In this document: positions 1 through 4,941 of the stretch, in pieces
How positions within the stretch are numbered: position 1 is the stretch's first letter
How the letters are laid out: the number at the start of each line of letters is the position of its first letter
Source: an uncultured Pirellulales bacterium
GTDB taxonomy: Bacteria; Planctomycetota; Planctomycetia; Pirellulales; Lacipirellulaceae
Length of the DNA stretch: 6,001 bases
Assembly: GCA_947258835.1 (NCBI GenBank)
Contig: CAMYJY010000136.1
Coordinates: 1-6,001 of the forward strand
Direction: 5' to 3'
Position numbers and translations under genes: made by a program
Notes under the pieces: model-generated
What the model was told of the DNA's origin: nothing
Seen by the model: the letters and a program-made list of their open reading frames with translations, nothing else
Database searches by the model: none

Positions 1-4
1 CTTC

Positions 5-18
5 CGAGCGGTAGCTCG
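5..18. repeat. Short inverted repeat beside the 27-bp array
   Basis: CGAGC (5-9) and GCTCG (14-18) form a perfect 5-bp stem with a 4-base loop. It sits at the far end of the 27-bp repeat array, downstream of nuoB. No T-tract follows on either strand, so it does not look like a standard intrinsic terminator. It may simply be part of the same structured 3' region. Confidence 0.35.
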
Positions 19-95
19 CATTGGTTGGCGGCCATGCCGCCCTCGCATTGGTTGGCGGCCATGCCGCCCTCGCATTGGTTGGCGGCCATGCCGCC
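15..95. repeat. Three perfect 27-bp tandem repeats, each with a hairpin
   Basis: Three identical 27-bp units occupy 15-41, 42-68 and 69-95. Each unit contains GGCGGC, a 3-base loop and GCCGCC (27-41, 54-68, 81-95), a perfect 6-bp GC stem. The array begins 11 bp beyond the nuoB stop, so a transcript running out of nuoB would carry three identical hairpins. No run of U follows, so a role in 3'-end protection, pausing or Rho-independent stopping is only a guess. Because 27 is a multiple of three, the array reads as 9-residue peptide repeats in open frames; I regard these as by-products of the DNA repeat. The absence of any mismatch suggests recent expansion or gene conversion. Confidence 0.9.
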
Positions 96-105
96 CCGCC
101 TTGCG

Positions 106-720
106 CTAGGAAATCTTTTGGTGGTCGTACAGGGGGGGGCAGTCGGCGGGGGCGTCGACGTAGCCGCTATGGTGGGGGATGGGAAGTTCGTCAGCTTGTT
201 TTTGGCCCAGTTGGCCGGCCGGGGCACTGCCTGTGGTCTTGGCAATCTTGTGTCCCTTAATCTTGTCTTGAATTCGCATGAGGCCTTCCAGTAAGGATTC
301 AGGACGCGGAGGGCAACCGGGCACGTAGACGTCTACGGGAACTACGAGGTCCACGCCTTTGACCACGTGGTAACCGTACTTGAAGTACGGACCACCTCCC
401 ACGGTGCAAGCGCCCATCGCGATCACAAATTTGGGATCGGGCATCATGTTGTACAGCCGCCGGACGCGGCTGGCCATTTTGTAGGTTACCGTGCCGGCCA
501 CAATCATCAGGTCTGCCTGCCGAGGAGTGGCCCGGAAGGCACCGGCTCCAAACCGATCCATGTCATAACGGCTGGCGCCGGCGGCCATCATTTCAATAGC
601 ACAGCAGGCCAGGCCAAAGGTCAGCGGCCAAATACTGGACTGGCGAGCCCAGTTGATGGCCTGCTCGACGGTGGTCGTAATCACATTTTCTTCAAACCGA
701 CCTTCAATCCATGGCTGCAT
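106..720 (-). CDS. nuoB: NADH-quinone oxidoreductase subunit B (complex I, N2 cluster subunit)
   Basis: NuoB is a peripheral-arm subunit of proton-pumping complex I. It holds the 4Fe-4S cluster N2, the last electron carrier before quinone. The product has 204 residues. The four expected ligands are visible: adjacent Cys39 and Cys40 in GLACCAIEMM, Cys105 in MGACTVGGG, and Cys136 in VPGCPPRPE. The distance from Cys40 to Cys105 (65 residues) equals that in the E. coli protein, while the Cys105-Cys136 interval is two residues longer, carrying GGPYFKYGYHVVKG. After about residue 160 comes a low-complexity tail without clear conservation. The ATG start fits because IEGRFEENVITTTVEQAINWARQSSIWPLTFG is a normal family N-terminus; only a weak AGGA lies about 11 bases upstream. 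The 86-bp gap to the upstream regulator gene holds no convincing promoter, only a short AACATGTT palindrome at 759-766. Neither nuoA upstream nor nuoC directly downstream is present in the window. A run of eight C (132-139) lies in the last coding codons. Confidence 0.95.
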   Translation of the reverse strand: MQPWIEGRFEENVITTTVEQAINWARQSSIWPLTFGLACCAIEMMAAGASRYDMDRFGAGAFRATPRQADLMIVAGTVTYKMASRVRRLYNMMPDPKFVIAMGACTVGGGPYFKYGYHVVKGVDLVVPVDVYVPGCPPRPESLLEGLMRIQDKIKGHKIAKTTGSAPAGQLGQKQADELPIPHHSGYVDAPADCPPLYDHQKIS

Positions 721-806
721 AATGGTTCGTTTCCTACCGTAATTCGTGAGCTGGACATAACATGTTCGGTCTGATCAACCTAACATGCCACATGCCCATT
801 CGCTAG

Positions 807-1481
807 CTAACTCGATTCGGTGGGTGGAGTCTGGGAGGCAAACGTACAGTAGCTGTCGCCGTCCAAACGACAATCCTCCAGTCGCACGCCGTCTCCCAGG
901 ATTTCGGCAAACAGCATTTTCTCTAGTGAACAAATGACCCGATCTTCGTCCGCCAAATCCGGGTAGGGGCAGGCCAGGGCGGCTAGCACGGGCAATTCGC
1001 CGCTGGGTGAATCTTGCACTTCAAAGGGAATTTCGCGCTCCCGCATCAGTCCTACCAGAGACTCCATCTTGTCACCGAGATTGTCACCGCGAACTTGGTC
1101 TCGGTATTTCGCCGCCATCCGCTCTGCCAGACATTTCAGCAGGCCCTGACGCACGACCGGATCTTCCAGGTTGCGAATCTCCGACCACAGCAGCTGCGCC
1201 AAATCACGGTAATTGTCACCGACTGCTCGCAAACCGGCCGCGGACAGCCGATAAGAATGGCTCGGACGACCACGCCCAGAGGACACAGCCTCTCGCTCCA
1301 GCAGCCCTTGCTCCATCATCCGGTTGATGCGCTGCCGAATTGCCGTTGCTGTCACGCCGGCAAATTCCACGAGATCGCTAATTGTTGCACTCTGCGAGCG
1401 GCGCAGATAATCTAGCAGGCTCTGGTCGGTGCACACCGGCTCAGGGTCTGAACTGGGTTGAGAGTTCGGCATCAAATCCAT
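807..1481 (-). CDS. SufR-like winged-helix transcriptional regulator with C-terminal cysteine cluster motif
   Basis: The 224-residue product has a winged-helix DNA-binding domain at about residues 20-84: SLLDYLRRSQSATISDLVEF, then the recognition-helix region TATAIRQRINRMMEQGLL, then the wing GRGRPSHSYRLSAAG. This RGRP wing is typical of the SufR/ArsR-like group. A helical middle (about 88-150) probably serves dimerisation. The C-terminal part holds Cys171, Cys184, Cys204 and Cys212 (CPYPDL, VICSLE, LEDCRL, YCTF). In known SufR proteins conserved cysteines here bind an Fe-S cluster, and the loaded form represses Fe-S assembly genes. I infer the same sensing chemistry, but no suf genes are in the window, so the target is unknown; nuoB, 86 bp downstream on the same strand, and the gene itself are candidates. 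Start: ATG at 1479-1481; a second in-frame ATG at 1470-1472 (residue 4) is equally possible, and neither has a clear Shine-Dalgarno. An 18-bp dyad lies 44 bp upstream. Confidence 0.82.
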   Translation of the reverse strand: MDLMPNSQPSSDPEPVCTDQSLLDYLRRSQSATISDLVEFAGVTATAIRQRINRMMEQGLLEREAVSSGRGRPSHSYRLSAAGLRAVGDNYRDLAQLLWSEIRNLEDPVVRQGLLKCLAERMAAKYRDQVRGDNLGDKMESLVGLMREREIPFEVQDSPSGELPVLAALACPYPDLADEDRVICSLEKMLFAEILGDGVRLEDCRLDGDSYCTFASQTPPTESS

Positions 1482-1524
1482 CCAGACTGCCGGAGGCGCT
1501 ATCGCTATAGGTCCAACCTGCCAA

Positions 1525-1542
1525 CTGCTAATATATTAACAG
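1525..1542. promoter_or_regulatory. Candidate operator: 18-bp near-perfect dyad
   Basis: CTGCTAATATATTAACAG reads nearly the same on both strands: eight of nine base pairs match, the only mismatch being C1528 against A1539. The central ten bases TAATATATTA are a perfect palindrome. It lies in the AT-rich strip between the divergent regulator and symporter genes, 44 bp from the regulator start and 67 bp from the farthest upstream symporter start. It overlaps the -10 hexamer of the best promoter candidate for the regulator. That is the geometry expected for autorepression by a dimeric winged-helix protein. It does not match the CAAC-N6-GTTG site that I recall for cyanobacterial SufR, so binding by this regulator is inference. 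Confidence 0.45.
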
Positions 1543-1560
1543 CACGAACAATAAAAACAA
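1533..1560 (-). promoter_or_regulatory. Candidate sigma-70-type promoter of the SufR-like gene
   Basis: Read on the minus strand, TTGTTT (1560-1555) and TAATAT (1538-1533) are separated by 16 bases, a fair match to -35 and -10 hexamers. The transcript would begin about 40-45 bases before the regulator's ATG. The -10 lies inside the 18-bp dyad. The call rests on hexamer likeness only, and AT-rich DNA offers such matches by chance. No equally good promoter was found on the plus strand for the symporter. Confidence 0.35.
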
Positions 1561-1608
1561 CTACTTATGTGAAAAATGTCTTCCTGCCTTTAAAAACGAC
1601 TAAATGAC

Positions 1609-3555
1609 ATGCAGACTTTAAGAACCAGTCTCAGAATGATACTGAGGGCGTCCAGCGGCCCGGGGGCATGGCGGCACCGGGCGGTGTTGGGACGTGCAGG
1701 AAAAGCCGAGCTGAGGGCGGCACCGGCGATGTCCAGCGGCCCGGGGGTATGGCAGCACCGGGCGGTGTTGGGACGTGCAGGAAAGGCCGAGCTGAGGGCT
1801 GTACCGGGGGTGTTTAGCGGCTGGACTGGGGGCCTGCGTCTTTTGCTGCTTGTGCTTGGTTTGTGTTGGGCAGGCGGTGCTCAAGTGGCCTGTGCGGCGA
1901 CAGAAATCGCTCCGGCCGTCCGTGCGGCCCCCGTCCTAGCAGGGCTGCATAGCTTCCAGCCGCGGCGAGCTACGGCGTCGCTGGAGTTCTCTCCAGCGGC
2001 AAGGATTTTGGTTGTGGGCAAGACACAGTCTACTTTCGATGAAAAATGGACGGCGGTCTGGTCCGATGCAGAGAGTTCGACGGGCGCCAAGTGGCAGCGG
2101 GCGGTGAACCTGGTTTTCGGGGCGCTTGTTGGCTACCTGTTCGCGGTGTTGTTTTACATGATCCCGGTTGGTTTTGGGGTCAAGTTCCCGGTGGTGCTGC
2201 TGGTACTCATCTTCGGTGGCATATTTTTTACCCTTCGCTACGGGCTAATCAATGTGCGCATGTTTCGTCACGCGCTGGACGTAATTCGGGGCCGCTTTGA
2301 TCGCCCAGAGGATGCGGGGGAAGTTTCCCACTTCCAGGCACTGACCTCCGCGCTTTCCGCCACGGTGGGCCTGGGCAATATCGCGGGCGTGGCAGCCGCC
2401 ATCGCCATGGGTGGTCCTGGGGCCATTTTTTGGATGTGGGCGGCTGCCTTTTGCGGCATGAGCCTAAAATTTACCAGCTGCTCGCTGGCGCAGTATTACC
2501 GGCGGGTGAAACCCGACGGGAGCATCTTGGGCGGCCCCATGGTGTATTTGGAAGAGGGGATTCGCGACCGTTACCCGGCACTAGCCGGGCTGGGCAAGGT
2601 GTTTGGCATTGCCTTTGCGATTTTCACCGTGTTGGCCGCCTTCGGTGGGGGCAACATGTTTCAGGCCAACCAAACCTTCAAGATTATGTCCGACCAGTTT
2701 GGCATTGCTGGTGACATGGCCTGGCTGGTGGGCCTGGTGATGGCTGGTTTGGTCGGTCTGGTGATCATCGGTGGCATCCGCCGCATTGGCGAGGTTACCA
2801 GCAAGCTCGTCCCGGCCATGTGTGCGTTTTACTGTTTGGTATGCTGCGTGATTCTGATCACCAACTACACGCAAATCCCAGCCATGCTAGGTAGCATCTT
2901 GACCGAAGCTTTTACCCTAGAAGCCGGTTGGGGAGGCTTGCTGGGCGGTGCCATCCTCATGGGCTGCCGCCGCGCGGCCTTTTCCAATGAGGCCGGTCTG
3001 GGCTCCGCCGCCATCGCGCATGCCGCGGCAAAAACGGACGAACCCATCCGGGAAGGCATCGTGGCCATGATCGGTCCGTTTATCGACACCATCCTGGTCT
3101 GCACCATGACGGCCCTGACAATCTTGGTGACCAAGTCCAATCTGGATCCCACTACCGGACTTCCTTTTGCCGGGGATGTTTCCAACGAAAAAGGTGTGGA
3201 GTTGACCGCTGCGGCCTTTGCCACCCTGGGGCCGTGGGCACCCAAATTGCTGTGCATCGCGGTGGTCGTGTTTGCCTACTCCACGATGATCTCCTGGAGC
3301 TACTATGGGGAACGGGCAGTAGAATATCTATGGGGGGAGCGCGGGATTGTTCCCTACCGGATCGTGTACGTCCTATTCGTGACGATCGGCCCAGTCGTTT
3401 CGTTGTCGTCGGTGCTGGATTTCTCGGACATGATGCTCTTCAGCATGAGCTTTCCCAATATTTTGGGCATGATCTTGCTCTCGGGATTTGTAAGCCAACA
3501 AGCCCGGGACTACGTGGCGCGTCTCCGCACGGGAGAAATCAAGCCGGTTAACTGA
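1609..3555 (+). CDS. Alanine/sodium symporter, AGCS family, with unusual N-terminal extension
   Basis: This is an inner-membrane carrier of the alanine or glycine:cation symporter (AGCS) family, which takes up small amino acids with Na+. The family signature GGPGAIFWMWAAAFCG is at residues 268-283. It is preceded by TVGLGNIAGV (252-261) and followed by conserved FSNEAGLGSA (458-467) and STMISWSYYGERAVEYL (559-574 region). The canonical core starts near residue 185 (IPVGFGVKFPVVLLVLIFGG) and runs about 464 residues, the usual family length. Before it lie an extra hydrophobic segment (165-184), a soluble stretch (98-164) and a signal-peptide-like segment GGLRLLLLVLGLCWAGGAQ followed by VACAA (74-97). 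Residues 15-68 are two copies of a 27-residue repeat caused by an 81-bp DNA duplication. The ATG at 1609 has no Shine-Dalgarno. In-frame alternatives are ATG 1729 and GTG 1810; GTG 1810 would place the signal-like segment at the N-terminus and has GAGGG upstream, so I think it the most natural start. Substrate specificity cannot be told from sequence. Transcription converges with dus. Confidence 0.92.
   Translation: MQTLRTSLRMILRASSGPGAWRHRAVLGRAGKAELRAAPAMSSGPGVWQHRAVLGRAGKAELRAVPGVFSGWTGGLRLLLLVLGLCWAGGAQVACAATEIAPAVRAAPVLAGLHSFQPRRATASLEFSPAARILVVGKTQSTFDEKWTAVWSDAESSTGAKWQRAVNLVFGALVGYLFAVLFYMIPVGFGVKFPVVLLVLIFGGIFFTLRYGLINVRMFRHALDVIRGRFDRPEDAGEVSHFQALTSALSATVGLGNIAGVAAAIAMGGPGAIFWMWAAAFCGMSLKFTSCSLAQYYRRVKPDGSILGGPMVYLEEGIRDRYPALAGLGKVFGIAFAIFTVLAAFGGGNMFQANQTFKIMSDQFGIAGDMAWLVGLVMAGLVGLVIIGGIRRIGEVTSKLVPAMCAFYCLVCCVILITNYTQIPAMLGSILTEAFTLEAGWGGLLGGAILMGCRRAAFSNEAGLGSAAIAHAAAKTDEPIREGIVAMIGPFIDTILVCTMTALTILVTKSNLDPTTGLPFAGDVSNEKGVELTAAAFATLGPWAPKLLCIAVVVFAYSTMISWSYYGERAVEYLWGERGIVPYRIVYVLFVTIGPVVSLSSVLDFSDMMLFSMSFPNILGMILLSGFVSQQARDYVARLRTGEIKPVN
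1651..1812. repeat. 81-bp tandem duplication at the 5' end of the symporter ORF
   Basis: Two copies (1651-1731 and 1732-1812) differ at 7 of 81 positions. A partial piece (CTGAGGGCG, 1642-1650) precedes them, and a fragment sharing AGCGGC follows from 1813. The unit ends in GAGGG, about a dozen bases, then ATG in copy 1 or GTG in copy 2, so a possible ribosome-binding site and start codon were duplicated together. Read as protein, five of the seven differences are nonsynonymous (A/V, R/Q, A/V, A/G, M/V) and two are silent, which gives no hint that selection preserves the peptide. This favours the region being an untranslated leader or recently acquired dispensable sequence. Confidence 0.88.
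1810..1890 (+). other. Alternative GTG start and signal-peptide-like segment of the symporter
   Basis: Beginning at GTG 1810 the frame reads VFSGWTGG, then a Leu-rich stretch LRLLLLVLGLCWAGG. This continues to VACAA, which resembles a signal peptidase I site ending in AxA-like residues near codon 97. GAGGG at 1793-1797 lies 12 bases upstream. The n-region has no basic residue before Arg77, a weakness of the call. If used, this start yields a protein of about 581 residues and removes the duplicated segment from the product. Confidence 0.4.
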
Positions 3556-3568
3556 CACCCCGTATCCT

Positions 3569-3683
3569 CCACGTCATTCCCGCGGAGGCGGGAATCCAAA
3601 TTGCCTATGTCCACGTCATTCCCGCGGAGGCCGGAATCCAAATTGCCTATGTCCACGTCATTCCCGCGGAGGCGGGAATCCAG
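3569..3683. repeat. Forward array: three copies of a 42-bp hairpin repeat
   Basis: Copies start at 3569, 3611 and 3653; the third is cut short at about 3683. Each core is attcccgcggaggcgggaat, an 8-bp stem with a 4-base loop and a match to ATTCCC-N8-GGGAAT, a pattern known from the Neisseria dRS3 repeat and similar intergenic repeats in many bacteria. Copy 2 has a G-to-C change (gaggccgg) that breaks one stem pair. The array begins 13 bp past the symporter stop. Its hairpins could mark the 3' end of that transcript, but no T-tract follows. Confidence 0.92.
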
Positions 3684-3688
3684 TAGCA

Positions 3689-3814
3689 GTGACGCGTAGT
3701 CTAGATTCCCGCTTGCGCGGGAATGACGTAGTGACGCGTAGTCTAGATTCCCGCTTGCGCGGGAATGACGTAGTGACGCGTAGTCTAGATTCCCGCTTGC
3801 GCGGGAATGACGTA
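3689..3814. repeat. Inverted array: three perfect copies of a related 42-bp hairpin repeat
   Basis: Three identical 42-bp units start at 3689, 3731 and 3773. Their core attcccgcttgcgcgggaat has the same 8-bp stem with loop TTGC. Read on the minus strand, the core plus flank TACGTCATTCCCGCG matches the forward array's CACGTCATTCCCGCG, so these are copies of the same element in the opposite orientation, with a different spacer (GTGACGCGTAGTCTA). A half copy (GCGGGAAT, 3823-3830) follows. The plus-strand reading of this array gives the peptide repeat DSRLRGND, a well-known false protein. The array lies 44 bp from the dus stop. Confidence 0.92.
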
Positions 3815-3857
3815 GTGTCGTGGCGGGAATTCCGTGCCAGCCCGTTCCTGCAGCCAG

Positions 3858-4910
3858 CTAACCCTTCGCGGGAAAGTAATCGTGCACCACGGTGTGGAAC
3901 TGCTGCGGGGAATCAATCGTGGCCACTTGCTTGCGAAACTCCCGGGCCCCGGGACGGCCCTGGGCATAGCAGCAGGCATACTTGCGCATCAAAACGGCTG
4001 CCTTTTCGTCCCCAAAACGCTGCCGCACGAGCTCAAAATGATGCAGCAACAGCTCACGCTGCTCCGTGAGCGTAGGCTCTGCCGGGACGGGGGCACCGCG
4101 CAAGGCAGCGGCTGCCTGCGCAAAGAGCCAGGGCTTAAACAAGGCTGCCCGGGCAATCATGACGCCATCGACGGGGTAGCGGCGAAACGCATCCACAACA
4201 CTTTGGGCGGAAGCAAGGTCGCCATTACCAATCAAGGGGATCCGCCGCAGATGAGGCTTGATGGCGGCAATTTGCTCCCAGTCGGCCGTGCCGCGGAACA
4301 TGTCAGCCGCCGTACGCCCATGTACCGTCAGCGCCGCGGCCCCCGCTTCCTCCACCACCTGAGCAATTTCGGTGGCATTGATTTGCTGCCGCGTGCAGCC
4401 CAGTCGAATTTTGGCGGTCACGGGCGTGGGGGCACAGGCCGCGACCACTTGGGTAATGATTTGCCCCATCTGTTCGGGCTGGCTCAAGAGATAAGAACCA
4501 CTGCGTGCTTTTTGCGTTACCTGCCGCACCGGACAACCAAAATTGATGTCCACCACGCTGACCTGGTAGTCTTCTACCAGGCGTCGCCCGACTTTGGCCA
4601 AGGTCGGTGGATCATTGTCCCAAATCTGCACCGCCAAAGGACGCGGCTCCTCGGCCACTCCCCACAGCCGGTCGGGGTGCTCGGCCTGCTGCTCATCCAG
4701 CCACATGAAACCGCGGGCATTGACCATCTCGGTAGCCAACAAGCCTGCCCCGCCATACTCCCGCACAATCTGCCGGAAGGCATAGTTGGTGTAGCCGGCC
4801 ATGGGCGCCTGCAAAATCGGCGGATCCACCGTCAAGGAACCAATAACCAGCGGGTTCCGCCGGGGTAGCGGGGGACTGGCAGGGGGATTTTCCACGGTCA
4901 GCTTCGGCAT
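3858..4910 (-). CDS. dusB: tRNA-dihydrouridine synthase, DusB type
   Basis: Dus enzymes are cytoplasmic flavoproteins that reduce specific uridines in the tRNA D-loop to dihydrouridine, using FMN and NADPH. The 350-residue product has a TIM barrel from about residue 25: the FMN-site motif APMAGYTNYAFRQIVREYG (35-53), TEMVNARG (60-67), VQIWDND (94-100), and the catalytic loop VDINFGCPVRQV (120-131) with the general acid Cys126. Then come VTAKIRLG (164-171) with Lys167, TVHGRT (195-200) with His197, and the phosphate-binding GNGDL (228-232) and GVMIARAALFKPWLF (249-263). In many DusB proteins these regions read NMGCP and GRAAxGNPW, so NFGCP and ARAALFKPW are mild variants with the catalytic residues kept. 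The helical C-terminal domain runs from about 275 to the end. The first 20 residues are a Pro-rich extension. The start is the only Met before the barrel and has no good Shine-Dalgarno. It follows the TolC-like gene by 31 bp on the same strand, so co-transcription is likely. Confidence 0.95.
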   Translation of the reverse strand: MPKLTVENPPASPPLPRRNPLVIGSLTVDPPILQAPMAGYTNYAFRQIVREYGGAGLLATEMVNARGFMWLDEQQAEHPDRLWGVAEEPRPLAVQIWDNDPPTLAKVGRRLVEDYQVSVVDINFGCPVRQVTQKARSGSYLLSQPEQMGQIITQVVAACAPTPVTAKIRLGCTRQQINATEIAQVVEEAGAAALTVHGRTAADMFRGTADWEQIAAIKPHLRRIPLIGNGDLASAQSVVDAFRRYPVDGVMIARAALFKPWLFAQAAAALRGAPVPAEPTLTEQRELLLHHFELVRQRFGDEKAAVLMRKYACCYAQGRPGAREFRKQVATIDSPQQFHTVVHDYFPAKG

Positions 4911-4941
4911 GGATTCAATCTCGCAGGCTGCATTGCACCCG

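Larger units (their letters stand above)
3556..3857. other. Gene-free convergent intergenic region filled by repeats
   Basis: This 302-bp stretch separates the 3' ends of the symporter (plus) and dus (minus). Nearly all of it is the two opposed 42-bp arrays. The remaining 3831-3857 shows no recognisable element. RNA from either strand would carry at least five strong stem-loops, and the two arrays could also pair with each other through their shared cores. A bidirectional transcription barrier is plausible but cannot be shown from sequence. Confidence 0.8.

Noticed and set aside
21..294. Plus-strand frames with 9-residue repeats (GGHAALAL and MPPSHWLAA types)
   Set aside because: They come from the 27-bp DNA repeats and continue antisense into nuoB without any independent coding signal.
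1604..1621. Five-codon leader frame overlapping the first symporter ATG
   Set aside because: It lacks a ribosome-binding site and residues suggestive of attenuation; such short frames are expected by chance.
3574..3593. Intrinsic terminator for the symporter
   Set aside because: The stem-loop is strong but no T-tract follows on the plus strand; it is better described as one copy of the repeat family.
3569..3814. CRISPR array
   Set aside because: Repeats and spacers are both repeated: the spacers are identical within each array, the period is a fixed 42 bp, the orientation flips halfway, and no cas gene is present.
3689..4069. 126-residue plus-strand protein with DSRLRGND repeats
   Set aside because: It is a reading of the intergenic hairpin array that then runs antisense into dus; this peptide is a familiar false product of such repeats.
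3834..4868. 344-residue plus-strand open frame
   Set aside because: It lies fully antisense to dus, whose motifs are clear, and its product shows no recognisable domain; it is a shadow of a GC-rich gene.
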